A stretch of 33,815 nt of DNA from the NCBI GenBank assembly GCA_029260735.1, contig JAJDCR010000078.1:1-33815 (forward strand). Direction: 5' to 3'. Made by a program: the position numbers and the translations under genes. This document shows, one piece after another, positions 1-9,753 of the stretch. Each line of letters begins with the position of its first letter. The first letter of the stretch is position 1. This DNA comes from Planctomycetota bacterium. GTDB lineage: Bacteria > Planctomycetota > Uabimicrobiia > Uabimicrobiales > Uabimicrobiaceae. The notes under the pieces are model-generated. The model worked only from the letters and a program-made list of their open reading frames with translations, did not search any database and was not told the DNA's origin.

Positions 1-2
1 CC

Positions 3-3000
3 TTTGGAGCACAAGCTGATGGATTTGTTGATGCCGAGGGAGTAGGGGCTTTGCTCCTGAAACCTTTAAAACAAGCAGAAGAAGATGGCGACCCTATTTA
101 TGGAGTGATCAAAGGAAGTTCTATTAATGCGGGAGGCAAGACAAATGGATATACTGTTCCCAACCCTAAAGCTCAGTCCCTCTTAGTCTCTGATGCTCTA
201 AAGAGATCTCAAGTTGTCGCAGAACAACTCAGCTATATTGAAGCTCATGGAACGGCAACAGCCTTGGGAGATCCCCTTGAAATCGCTGGCCTAACCCGTG
301 CCTTTCGAGAAACGACAAAGAAAAAACAATTTTGTACGATTGGATCGGTAAAGTCAAACATTGGCCATTGTGAAAGCGCTGCGGGTATTGCCGGAATTAC
401 AAAAATTCTCTTGCAACTACAACATAAGAAACTAGTTCCTTCCCTTCATTCTAGCGTACCCAATCTTGAAATTGACTTTGCCCAAACTCCTTTTCAAGTA
501 CAGCAGAGATTAGAAGAGTGGAAACGCCCCCAACAAATTGTCAATGGAGTAGCACGAGAGCTTCCCCGTATTGCGGGAATCTCTTCGTTTGGAGCAGGAG
601 GAGCTAATGCCCATGTAATTGTAAGGGAGTATATACCCCATATAACACAAACAAGTAAAAGTAATATAAATGTGTCTGCTACCACTTCTCTAATGGTACC
701 TCTTTCGGCTTGCACGCTAGAACAACTAGAGAAAAAAGTTACTCAGCTAATCCAATGGATGGAAAATTCTCCTAAGAAAATCAATCTCCAGGAAATAGCT
801 TATACTTTACAATTTGGTCGAGTTGCTCTGGAGGAGCGACTGGGATTTTTAGTTTATTCAGGAAAGGAACTGCTGGAGAAGCTAAAACAGTACCAAGCAG
901 GGGAAAGAAACATTTCGGGTCTCTATATGGGACAAATGAAAAGAAATAAAGAAGCCTTATCGATAATTACTGCTGACGAAGATATGAGGGATACCATTGA
1001 TCTATGGATTACCAAGAAAAAATATTCGAAACTCCTTGATTTGTGGGTAAAAGGCTTAGCCTTAGATTGGAATAAACTCTATGGAAAAATAAAGCCAAAA
1101 CGTATTAGCTTGCCAACTTATCCTTTTGCTAAAGAAAGATATTGGCTCGATGAATTAAAAGAGAAAAGGGGCCATACTTTTCTTTTCGAATCAGAATCTA
1201 CTGTTTCGAAAATTCATCCTATGCTCCACGAAAATACTTCTAATTTATGGGAACAACGATTTACTTCTATATTTACAGGAAAAGAATTTTTCTTAAATGA
1301 TCATAAGGTCAAAGGAAAAAAAGTACTCCCCGCAGTGGGATATCTCGAAATGGCAAGAGTCGCTGTTCAAGTAGCCTCGGGAGAACGGGAAGAAAAAGCT
1401 TCGATTGAGCTTAAAAATGTCGTTTGGGTCCAACCTCTTTTTGTTAATGAACCAAAGGGAGTTTTTAGCAAAAAAGTTCATATTGCACTATTTCCCCAAG
1501 ACAATAACAGAATTCAATATGAAATTTATACCCACTGCGAAAAGGAAAAAGAGACCATTGTTCATTCTCAGGGAATTTCGCAGTGGAAGCCAATCAAAGA
1601 GTTTCCAATGATTGACTTAAAGGCACTCCAGTCTAAAATGAACCAAGGAATTTTAAAAAAGAAAGCTTGCTACCAAGCATTCGAGGCTATTGGACTAGAG
1701 TATGGCCCCTCTCATCAAGGAATAGTGGAAGTATACCTAGGACAAAATCAACTTCTTGCCAAGCTATCTCTTCCTTCCTTCATTCAAGAGACAGAAAAAG
1801 ACTATGTTCTTCATCCTAGCTTAATCGACAGCGCTCTGCAGTCTTCTATTGGCTTAATCGTGAATTCTGCTTCGCTAGAGAATAAAACTTTTTTTAAACC
1901 AAGTCTTCCTTTTGCTCTAGATTCATTAGAAGTTCTAGGAGCTTGCGCAAGTCAAATGTATGCATGGGTACGCTACTCGGAGGGTAGAAAAGGAACGAAC
2001 AAAGTCCAAAAAATAGATATAGACCTTTGTGGCGAAGGAGGAAATGTTTGTTTTAAGATAAGAGGGCTGGCTTCCAGATTACTACCTAATGAAGTCCATT
2101 CAAAATCGTCGCGTTTATTAAAAAAATTAGAAGAAAAAACAAATTCTCGTCCAAATTCAATAGAAACACAGCCTATCTCCACTATAGACTCTAAAACCTT
2201 AGAAGGAAAAGTACATCATTACTTGAAAAAACAGCTTTCGTCTGTTTTGAAGCTTCCTTCTTACAAAATTGATCCTAAAGCATCTTTTGGCAAATATGGT
2301 ATGGATTCGGTTTTGGCTATGAATCTGACCGAGCAATTGGAAAAAACTTTTGGCTCACTTTCTAAAACATTGTTTTTTGAATACCAGACTATTGCAGAGC
2401 TGGCTAGTTATTTGATCGATTCATATGAACCTAAACTAGTCTCTATGTTCGGCTCAACAAATCAATCCGACCAAAGCGAGAATCCCGTTCTTCTCAAGAG
2501 GGATTCCCGTCTTCGAAGGAATGACATAAGACGAATAAAAGCCAAAAATGCCAAAGATATCAAAGATGCCAAAGATATTCTTCCTCAATCTTTAGATATC
2601 GCCATTATTGGATTAAGTGGTCGCTATCCTAAGTCTATAAACATACAAGAATATTGGAAAAATTTACGAGAAGGTAAAAACTGCATCAGCGAAGTCCCCC
2701 AAAATCGATGGGATTGGAGAGAATACTTTAGGGAAGACCGCAGTAAAGCAGGTTATCACTCCAGTAAATGGGGAGGTTTTATAGAAGGAGTGGATGAATT
2801 TGATCCTCTGTTTTTTAACATTTCCCCTGACGAAGCAGAGTACATGGACCCTCAAGAACGTCTGTTTTTAGAACACGTATGGATGTGTATAGAAGATGCT
2901 GGCTATACTCCTGAAAACTTGCAAATACTCCCGAACAAAGATTCTCGACGAGAAGTAGGAGTTTACGCCGGCGTTATGTATGGAGAATATCAATTAATTG

Positions 3001-5825
3001 GTGCAGAAGAAAGCTTGAAAGGCAACAAAATAGGATTTGTGGGAAACTTGGCCAGTATTTCCAATAGAGTTTCCTATTGCTTGAATCTCCATGGGCCAAG
3101 TATAACTGTTGATACCATGTGTTCTTCCTCCTTAACTTCGGTTCATCTAGCTTGCCAGGATTTAAAACAGGGGAGAACTAATTTAGCTATTGCTGGTGGT
3201 GTAAACGTTACAATTCATCCTAGTAAATATTTAATGCTTAGTGCAGGGCAACTTATTTCTACTAAAGGTTATTGTGAAAGCTTCGGAGAAGGAGGAAATG
3301 GCTATATTCCCGGAGAAGGAGTAGGAGTTGTTCTCTTGAAACGTTTAAGCGATGCCATCATGGACAGCGACCATATCTATGGAGTTATCCAAGCTAGCAT
3401 GATCAATCATGGAGGAAAAACCAATGGTTACACTATTCCTAGTCCAAAAGCCCAGCGCAGTGTAATTGAAAGAGCACTGGCAGAGTCGGAAATTGACCCC
3501 AGATGGATCAGTTACATGGAAGCCCATGGCACGGGTACTAAACTAGGAGATCCCATTGAAATTACAGCCCTCACTCAAGCTTTTAGAAAGTATACGGACG
3601 AGAGAGGATTCTGTCGCATTGGTTCAGTAAAATCCAATATTGGTCATTGTGAAGGAGCGGCAGGAATTAGCGGTCTAACCAAGATACTCTTGCAGATGAA
3701 GTATCAAAAAATAGTGCCCTCTCTCCATTCTTCTACCTTGAACCCCCACATCGATTTCGATAGCACTCCTTTTATCGTTAACCAAGAACTTAGGGATTGG
3801 GAACAACCCGTTGTAGAAGGGCAAGAAATTCCCCGAATTGCCGGTATTTCTTCCTTTGGGGCGGGAGGAAGTAATGCTCACTTGCTTGTGAAAGAATATA
3901 AGAGAGAGGATGACAAAGAATATCTCGATGGGACAAACTCTAATTCTCCCGTAATTGTTCCTTTGTCAGCAAAAACAAGGGAGCAGTTATTAAAATCGGT
4001 AAAAAATTTATTGCTCTCTCTAAAAGAGCACTCTTTGGATTTAGTCAATCTATCCTATACTTTACAAGTAGGGCGAGAGGCAATGAATGAGAGGCTAGGT
4101 TTCATTGTTGTTTCTCCTCAACAGCTCCAAGAAAAATTAGAAGAATTCCTGAGAGGAGAACAAGACGTTGAAGATATGTATCTCGGACAAATCAAAGGTA
4201 ACGAAGAGGCTCTTTCTGTATTCGGAGATAATGAAGAGTTACAAGAAGTAGTAGAGAAATGGATTCAGCGTAAAAAACTCCCCAATATTCTTGGTTTATG
4301 GGTAAAAGGCTTAGAATTGGATTGGAATAAACTCTATGGAGGACAAAAGCCAAAACGTATCAGTCTCCCGACCTACCCCTTTGCAAGAGAGAAATACTGG
4401 ATCTCAAAGGAAAAACTGGCCGACGAAAATACTTCTGATTTAATGGAACAGAGGTTTGCTTTCGAAAAACAAGTTCCAGATTCTGCTAAATTCTCAACAG
4501 ATTTACAATGGCAATTTTCCCTACCAAAAGACAAAAAAAAATCAAAAGGCGGAAAACAGTTAAAAGGTGAAAAACAGTCAAAAACGAAAGCTCCATCTTT
4601 CACTCCTTATGAAAAGGCAGAGTTACTTTTAAAACAAACAATAGCACATCAACTCCATAAATCTTTTCATGATATGGAAGTAGATCGTAGCTATTTTGAA
4701 CTTGGATTAACTTCGCTAGGAGTAGCAAAAACGACCGATGAAATCCAAAACATAATGAATGAAAAACTTTCTTCCACTCTTCTTTTTGAATATGTAACCA
4801 TAGAAGAACTCTCAAGCTATTTGAGTAAAAAATATAAGAATGTTTTTCAGCGATTACTTGTTAAACAAGTAAAGATGAAAAAGAAACTATCTAAAAAAAG
4901 TATATATCAAGATCCGCTCTCCAGAATTTTCTCTCAGTTTCCAGAGTTAATTCATTTAAATCAAACGATTCAAGGGCGACCGATATTCTGGTTTCATCCA
5001 GTCTCGGGAGGAGTGCAACCCTACTACGTTATTGCAAAAGATTGCCAACGACCTTTCTATGGAATTCAAGCACGAGGCTGGATGACTGATCGATCTGCTC
5101 TTCATGGAATTCAAGCGATGGCTTCTTATTATATTCATATCATAAAATCAATCCAAGCTGAAGGTCCTTATGATTTAGGAGGATATTCATTAGGAGGACT
5201 TCTTGCTTATGAAGTCACTCGCCAGTTGCAAGAACTAGGAGAAAAAGTATCCTCGATTGTTATGGTGGATTCTTTTGATACGAATGAATTAAAAACGATT
5301 AAAGTTTCTCGAAAAAGTGAGCTACTTCAAGCAGTAAATTCTGCTTTACAATCTACGATTAGACAAAATTTCCAAGAGTTTGCTAAAACATTAATTCACC
5401 GAAATCAAGTGGATTGTTCCTTAGAAGAGAATCTTTTTCTAAAGCACTTGATTGATTTAGCAAAAACAAGGGGATTAGTAAAAACAAAAAAGCAAATGAA
5501 GCAAATGATCGAAAAAGTACTTGCAGTTCAATATGCATATGAGGTAGATCGTTATTCACTGCTTCCTCTTTTAGATCCGTCGTCCGTCCCCTGCTATTAT
5601 TTTCGTAATAAAAGTGGATTATTTATGGGAAAGCTAGAGTCTTATTTTTTAGTTTCTGATGATAAGCTTTCCTTGGATCATATAAACTATTGGAGACTTT
5701 GGAAAAAACATCTTCCCCACTTTGATATTAAGGATGTGGATTCTTCTAATCATATGATGATGCTCTCAGAGTCCAAAGTTTATGAAAGAATTATTGATTT
5801 TTGTGATACTTTGTATTCTGTCTAG
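3..5825 (+). CDS. trans-AT type polyketide synthase, C-terminal part (5' end outside window)
   Basis: This is the end of a modular PKS assembly line. The frame is open from base 3, so the start lies outside the window; residues are counted here from the leucine codon at 51. A partial KS comes first (H66 in EAHGTA, H106 in SNIGH). Next are a DH (H418 in the HxxxGxxxxP motif, D593xxxQ597), an ACP (GMDS, S753) and a complete KS (C1024, H1159, H1199). An ACP-like domain (GLTS, S1555) and a type I thioesterase (GYSLGG, S1713; D1740; H1901) follow. No AT or KR is visible, so malonyl units must come from a separate AT. The linkers LWVKGL and RISLPTYPFA are as I know them from trans-AT Pks proteins of Bacillus type. 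The thioesterase implies this is the terminal, product-releasing subunit. The product is unknown. Domain calls are firm; the trans-AT class is a well-supported inference. Confidence 0.95.
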   Translation, partial: FGAQADGFVDAEGVGALLLKPLKQAEEDGDPIYGVIKGSSINAGGKTNGYTVPNPKAQSLLVSDALKRSQVVAEQLSYIEAHGTATALGDPLEIAGLTRAFRETTKKKQFCTIGSVKSNIGHCESAAGIAGITKILLQLQHKKLVPSLHSSVPNLEIDFAQTPFQVQQRLEEWKRPQQIVNGVARELPRIAGISSFGAGGANAHVIVREYIPHITQTSKSNINVSATTSLMVPLSACTLEQLEKKVTQLIQWMENSPKKINLQEIAYTLQFGRVALEERLGFLVYSGKELLEKLKQYQAGERNISGLYMGQMKRNKEALSIITADEDMRDTIDLWITKKKYSKLLDLWVKGLALDWNKLYGKIKPKRISLPTYPFAKERYWLDELKEKRGHTFLFESESTVSKIHPMLHENTSNLWEQRFTSIFTGKEFFLNDHKVKGKKVLPAVGYLEMARVAVQVASGEREEKASIELKNVVWVQPLFVNEPKGVFSKKVHIALFPQDNNRIQYEIYTHCEKEKETIVHSQGISQWKPIKEFPMIDLKALQSKMNQGILKKKACYQAFEAIGLEYGPSHQGIVEVYLGQNQLLAKLSLPSFIQETEKDYVLHPSLIDSALQSSIGLIVNSASLENKTFFKPSLPFALDSLEVLGACASQMYAWVRYSEGRKGTNKVQKIDIDLCGEGGNVCFKIRGLASRLLPNEVHSKSSRLLKKLEEKTNSRPNSIETQPISTIDSKTLEGKVHHYLKKQLSSVLKLPSYKIDPKASFGKYGMDSVLAMNLTEQLEKTFGSLSKTLFFEYQTIAELASYLIDSYEPKLVSMFGSTNQSDQSENPVLLKRDSRLRRNDIRRIKAKNAKDIKDAKDILPQSLDIAIIGLSGRYPKSINIQEYWKNLREGKNCISEVPQNRWDWREYFREDRSKAGYHSSKWGGFIEGVDEFDPLFFNISPDEAEYMDPQERLFLEHVWMCIEDAGYTPENLQILPNKDSRREVGVYAGVMYGEYQLIGAEESLKGNKIGFVGNLASISNRVSYCLNLHGPSITVDTMCSSSLTSVHLACQDLKQGRTNLAIAGGVNVTIHPSKYLMLSAGQLISTKGYCESFGEGGNGYIPGEGVGVVLLKRLSDAIMDSDHIYGVIQASMINHGGKTNGYTIPSPKAQRSVIERALAESEIDPRWISYMEAHGTGTKLGDPIEITALTQAFRKYTDERGFCRIGSVKSNIGHCEGAAGISGLTKILLQMKYQKIVPSLHSSTLNPHIDFDSTPFIVNQELRDWEQPVVEGQEIPRIAGISSFGAGGSNAHLLVKEYKREDDKEYLDGTNSNSPVIVPLSAKTREQLLKSVKNLLLSLKEHSLDLVNLSYTLQVGREAMNERLGFIVVSPQQLQEKLEEFLRGEQDVEDMYLGQIKGNEEALSVFGDNEELQEVVEKWIQRKKLPNILGLWVKGLELDWNKLYGGQKPKRISLPTYPFAREKYWISKEKLADENTSDLMEQRFAFEKQVPDSAKFSTDLQWQFSLPKDKKKSKGGKQLKGEKQSKTKAPSFTPYEKAELLLKQTIAHQLHKSFHDMEVDRSYFELGLTSLGVAKTTDEIQNIMNEKLSSTLLFEYVTIEELSSYLSKKYKNVFQRLLVKQVKMKKKLSKKSIYQDPLSRIFSQFPELIHLNQTIQGRPIFWFHPVSGGVQPYYVIAKDCQRPFYGIQARGWMTDRSALHGIQAMASYYIHIIKSIQAEGPYDLGGYSLGGLLAYEVTRQLQELGEKVSSIVMVDSFDTNELKTIKVSRKSELLQAVNSALQSTIRQNFQEFAKTLIHRNQVDCSLEENLFLKHLIDLAKTRGLVKTKKQMKQMIEKVLAVQYAYEVDRYSLLPLLDPSSVPCYYFRNKSGLFMGKLESYFLVSDDKLSLDHINYWRLWKKHLPHFDIKDVDSSNHMMMLSESKVYERIIDFCDTLYSV
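2480..2530 (+). repeat. REP-like palindromic element inside the PKS linker
   Basis: Between the first ACP and the second KS the DNA carries GAATCCC and GGGATTC arms, with TTCTT/AAGA extending the stem, followed by a smaller TTCC/GGAA hairpin and GGAATGACA. It is read in frame as a basic stretch (DSRLRRND). As I recall, the peptide DSRLRGND is a known signature of dispersed palindromic repeats that are occasionally translated inside proteins. It is therefore likely an in-frame insertion of a mobile palindromic repeat. Short imperfect repeats encoding AKDIKDAKD follow it. Confidence 0.6.
4425..4457 (+). other. vestigial start of a DH domain after the second KS
   Basis: The segment encodes ENTSDLMEQRF and closely matches, in DNA and protein, bases 1230-1262 (ENTSNLWEQRF), which open the DH domain of the preceding module. 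Here no DH follows. The reading frame passes into a lysine-rich linker and the second ACP. It looks like the scar left when a DH was deleted from a duplicated KS-DH module. Confidence 0.65.
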
Positions 5826-5947
5826 CTCTTATGATTTTCTCGTTTCTAATTTTATCTTCACTATCTTGGTTCATGATGGGTAGACTAAAAATTTAGAAAT
5901 TTGAGATTTTTCTTTGACTGTCGACTACCCTTTGATACTCTATTAAT

Positions 5948-7783
5948 ATGCAAGACCCAAAACTTATCCCTAATCCTCTCATTAATCCACAAGAGAAAAA
6001 AAAAATAACTATTGTCAGAGAAGAAAAGTTATCTTTTTTTCTCTCTCTTTCGAAAAAAATAGCATTTTTCTTTGAAGTTATTTATCTTTTAAATCTCCAC
6101 CTCCTCTCCAAAATTCTTTCATCAAACAAAAGCCCACAAATTCGACGGAAAAAAGCTCAGATAATTAGAAGAAGAATTGAAAATCAAGGAGGCTTTTGGA
6201 TTAGGTTAGGAAAACTATTTTCTCTCCGAGTTGATCTTTTTTCTCAGGAGTTTTGCCAAGAGCTTTCTTTCTTAAAAGATAGAAGTTATGCTTTTCCTTT
6301 TGATCAAGTAAAGGAGGTTATCGAAAAAAGTTACCAAGTGCCTCTAGAACATCTTTTTGATCATTTTGAAGAAATTCCCTTCTCGGTCACTTCTATTGGT
6401 CAAATACACAGCGCTTTTTTGAGGCGCGAAAAAATGGTTGTTGCGGTAAAAGTACAAAGGCCTGGCATTGAAAAACAATTTAAACGGGATATGGCTTTAA
6501 TTCTCAAAGCTATTCGCTTTTGTGAAATATTTTCTATTTACCCTCGGCTTGATTGGGAAGACGTGATTTTGGAACTGAAGCAAGTTCTGACGGAGGAATT
6601 GGACTATCGTTTAGAAGTAACTTCGGTTGATCAGATGAAAAAGAAATTAAAACGCCATAATATATACGTCCCTTCTTTTTATCCTCAATACTCTACTCAG
6701 CGAGTTATGATAATGGAGTTGATCCGAGGGGTTCGCATTTCCGATTTTATTGAAACTCTAAAGACTAATCCAGACAAAGTTAAACAATGGTTAAGGAATA
6801 ATAATGTTTGCCCTAAAAAAGTGGCCAAACGCTTAGTTTTATCGATCTACCGACAAATGTTCGAAGATAACTTATTCCATGCTAATTTGCATCCGGATAA
6901 TATTGTTTTTTTGCGCGATAGCAGTTTTGCTTTTATTGATTTTGGAGGAGTGGGGATTTTGGAAAAAGGAGCGATAGAAAAAATAAAAATTTATTGCCAA
7001 GCGATTAGTGAACAAAACTACTCGGAGGCTGCCGATTACATTTTTTTTCTTTCTCCCTCTCTTCCTCTGATAGATTTACAAGAAATCAAAAGAAAACTGC
7101 TACTTGTGTATAGAAATTGGGAGTTGCGCACTTTATCGAAAGAATTGTCTTATAATATGAGATCTCTTACTTGTCTAACGGAAGAAATCATAGCAACTTT
7201 AAAGCCTCACAACATTACCATGGAGGCATCTTTTTTACACTTCAATCATGTTTGTACACTTCTAGATCTCTCCCTCATTCATTTACATCCAAAACTTAGT
7301 TATCCTAAATTAATGCGATCCTATTTTCGAAAAGCAGCGGAACGTTCCCGTAAAAAACGAAAAAAAGAACCAAAAATGCCAAAAATAATGCAGCTTAACC
7401 GAGAGATGCAAGAAATTTCTGAAAAGATTTCTAAATTAACGAGGTTTCAATTAGACAAGGCACGCCACAGTGCGCAAATCTTTCAAATGACCCTTAGTAA
7501 AGGTGCTTTCTTCTCCGGAACATTGATGAAGTCAGTAGCCTTGGCATTTCGGCTATCCCTTTGCCTTTTAGTTTATAGCGTTTTATACAAACATAATTTG
7601 TGGGTTACTTCATACCACTTAGGGTGGCTAACAGAGATTGCCCTGCAAATTGCTCAATATTCAATAGAGACTTGGTGTATTCTCTTTCTTAGCAATTTAT
7701 ATTTTCTGCGTACCTCCTCTAATCTTGCTAAAAAAATGGTTGCGAAAGACACTCGCACCAATACCCATATTCCCAAAGATTAA
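5948..7783 (+). CDS. ABC1/UbiB-family kinase-like protein, degenerate paralogue
   Basis: This belongs to the ABC1/ADCK/UbiB atypical kinase family, whose members support quinone or isoprenoid lipid metabolism at membranes. It aligns without gaps to the next gene for at least the first 330 residues. The ATP-binding lysine (K168, AVKVQRP) and the DFG aspartate (D331) are present. The family KxGQ motif has become R86-L-G-K89, the alanine-rich loop reads SVTSIGQ instead of AAASIGQ, and the catalytic-loop HGDLHPGN has become HANLHPDN (D313 to N, G317 to D). Two hydrophobic segments near the C-terminus suggest membrane attachment. No Shine-Dalgarno sequence precedes the ATG; a TTGACT lies about 30 bases upstream, but its -10 is poor. 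It is probably catalytically weak or a regulatory partner of its neighbour. Confidence 0.88.
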   Translation: MQDPKLIPNPLINPQEKKKITIVREEKLSFFLSLSKKIAFFFEVIYLLNLHLLSKILSSNKSPQIRRKKAQIIRRRIENQGGFWIRLGKLFSLRVDLFSQEFCQELSFLKDRSYAFPFDQVKEVIEKSYQVPLEHLFDHFEEIPFSVTSIGQIHSAFLRREKMVVAVKVQRPGIEKQFKRDMALILKAIRFCEIFSIYPRLDWEDVILELKQVLTEELDYRLEVTSVDQMKKKLKRHNIYVPSFYPQYSTQRVMIMELIRGVRISDFIETLKTNPDKVKQWLRNNNVCPKKVAKRLVLSIYRQMFEDNLFHANLHPDNIVFLRDSSFAFIDFGGVGILEKGAIEKIKIYCQAISEQNYSEAADYIFFLSPSLPLIDLQEIKRKLLLVYRNWELRTLSKELSYNMRSLTCLTEEIIATLKPHNITMEASFLHFNHVCTLLDLSLIHLHPKLSYPKLMRSYFRKAAERSRKKRKKEPKMPKIMQLNREMQEISEKISKLTRFQLDKARHSAQIFQMTLSKGAFFSGTLMKSVALAFRLSLCLLVYSVLYKHNLWVTSYHLGWLTEIALQIAQYSIETWCILFLSNLYFLRTSSNLAKKMVAKDTRTNTHIPKD

Positions 7784-7834
7784 ATTTAACTCGCGTTTAG
7801 CAGCGAAAAAAACGTTTTTCTGGATTTATTTTAT

Positions 7835-9655
7835 ATGCAAAAACAAGAGTCTATTCCAACACCTCTCATAGACCCTGGAAAAATAAAAAAAATTACCATT
7901 GTCGAAGAAAACAAACTTTCTTTCTTACAATCTGTGAGAGGAAAAGGCAGAGTTTTTTTTGCTATAAGTTATATTTTTTATTTACATCTAAGGGCTAAAT
8001 ATTCACCAGAAGAAAAAGTTCCGCACTACCGATTCCAAAAAGCCTTGTCTATTAGAGCTCTTTTAGAACAAATGGGAGGACTATGGATTAAAGTAGGGCA
8101 ATTACTTTCTTTACGTGCTGATGTTTTTTCCCAAGAATTTTGTCTTGAGTTGTCAAAACTACAAGACAGTAGCACTGGTTTTCCTTTTCACCACGTCAAA
8201 AAAATAGTTGAAGAAAATCTCCAGTCCCCGATAGAGAGATACTTCGATTATTTTGAAGAAAGCCCTCTTGCCGCTGCTTCCATTGGTCAAGTGCATTTGG
8301 CTCATTTGAAAAAAGAACAAAAAATGGTCGCGATAAAAATCCAAAGACCAAACATTGAGTACAAATTTAAACGAGATATGGCTTTTGTACAAAGAGGGGC
8401 TGATTTTTTGAGAATGATTTCTTTTCATCCTCAATTCAATTGGCAAGAGCTAGTTTTAGAATTAAAACAAATTTTTATCGAAGAGCTAGACTATCGTCTA
8501 GAAGCAACTTCGATGAAAAGAATGAAAAAAACCCTAAAGCCCCATAAAATATATGTTCCTTCGGTTTACTCTCAATATTCTACCCAAAAAGTCATGGTAA
8601 TGGAATATATTGATGGTGTGCAAATGTCTGATTATATAAAAACTTTACAAATCAATCCGACCAAAGTCGATACTTGGCTTAAAGAAAATAATGTTGATCC
8701 TAAAAAGGTTGCTAGACACTTAATACTATCTTTCAATCGCCAAGTTTATGAAGACAATCTCTTTCATGGCGATTTACATCCGGGAAACATCGTTTTACTG
8801 CGCAATAGCAAAATAGCATTCATCGATTTTGGTGCTATGGGCAGTTTTGAAAAAGGATTTCGTGAGAAAATACTTCAATACAATAAAGCAATAGCGGAAA
8901 GAAATTATGCCAAAGGTATCGATTTCTATTTTATGCTTGTTCCCTCTCTTCCCAATATAGATCTCAATAAGCTAAAGCGAAAACTTGTCGTAGTATTTAG
9001 AAATTGGGAATTACGTACCATGACTCAAGAACTATCTTATAAAGAAAGGTCATTTAACGGAGTTACCGAAGAGATAACAAGACTTATAGCTCCTTATAAA
9101 ATAACCGTAGATTGGTTATTTTTGCGAGTTACCCGTAGCTTTTCTACCATAGATGCCTCTATAATTTACTTACATCCAAAAATTAATTATCTTAAATTAT
9201 CTAGAAAATACCATATAGAAAGAGGAAAACGTGTCCTGAAGGAACAAAAAAAAGCACTATCTTCCAATACTGTTAAACTCCGAGAAGATATCCAAGACAT
9301 TCCAGGAGCCATTTCTGAGCTATTGAGTTTTCAAGTTAATGGCGCCCAACGCGGTGCCAAAGTATTTGGAATGACAATCAATAAAAGCTCTGTTTTCTTA
9401 GGTTCCCTCTCAAAAACAGTAGCCCTTGGACTAAAAATATGTTTTTGCTTCTTAATTTACAGCATCTTACATAAATCCTATAAGGATCTGCCACTATATG
9501 ATTTAGGATGGATAAGTGATTTTGCTAGAAAACTTTCCCAACAGCCCGAGGATATTTTACTTCTGCTCTTTGTTGCCAATATATATTTTTTGAATGTTGC
9601 ATCCGTTCTTGTCAAAAACATGACCCAAGAAGATGTCCGCAAAAGTGTCCATTGA
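7835..9655 (+). CDS. ABC1/UbiB-family kinase-like protein, canonical paralogue
   Basis: A 606-residue ABC1/UbiB-type protein. It has K86-V-G-Q89, the alanine-rich loop AAASIGQVH, lysine K168 in AIKIQRP, the conserved ELDYRLEA stretch, HGDLHPGN (H311 to N318) and IDFG (D331). The C-terminal region holds two hydrophobic segments, typical of the membrane-associated members. The gene starts 51 bases after the preceding paralogue, on the same strand, and probably shares its transcript. Both proteins start with the same plan (short polar N-terminus with PTPLIDP or PNPLINP), which indicates tandem duplication. Substrate is unknown; for the family, ATPase or kinase activity serving quinone biosynthesis is the usual proposal. 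No quinone genes are visible nearby. The gene ends in TGA. Confidence 0.92.
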   Translation: MQKQESIPTPLIDPGKIKKITIVEENKLSFLQSVRGKGRVFFAISYIFYLHLRAKYSPEEKVPHYRFQKALSIRALLEQMGGLWIKVGQLLSLRADVFSQEFCLELSKLQDSSTGFPFHHVKKIVEENLQSPIERYFDYFEESPLAAASIGQVHLAHLKKEQKMVAIKIQRPNIEYKFKRDMAFVQRGADFLRMISFHPQFNWQELVLELKQIFIEELDYRLEATSMKRMKKTLKPHKIYVPSVYSQYSTQKVMVMEYIDGVQMSDYIKTLQINPTKVDTWLKENNVDPKKVARHLILSFNRQVYEDNLFHGDLHPGNIVLLRNSKIAFIDFGAMGSFEKGFREKILQYNKAIAERNYAKGIDFYFMLVPSLPNIDLNKLKRKLVVVFRNWELRTMTQELSYKERSFNGVTEEITRLIAPYKITVDWLFLRVTRSFSTIDASIIYLHPKINYLKLSRKYHIERGKRVLKEQKKALSSNTVKLREDIQDIPGAISELLSFQVNGAQRGAKVFGMTINKSSVFLGSLSKTVALGLKICFCFLIYSILHKSYKDLPLYDLGWISDFARKLSQQPEDILLLLFVANIYFLNVASVLVKNMTQEDVRKSVH

Positions 9656-9753
9656 TTATTTCATTACTTCAAGATTGTTCTCAAAGTAATGAGGATGAAG
9701 AAGTAAAATCGCCCTGCGAGAATGGAGTTGTTTAGTAAAAACGAGGCTATTAC

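Noticed and set aside
5914..5941. Promoter immediately before the first ABC1 gene
   Set aside because: TTGACT is good, but every -10 candidate at acceptable spacing (TACTCT, GATACT) is poor.
9662..9691. CATTACTT/AAGTAATG hairpin after the second ABC1 gene as a terminator
   Set aside because: The stem is short and AT-rich with a 14-base loop and no T-run.
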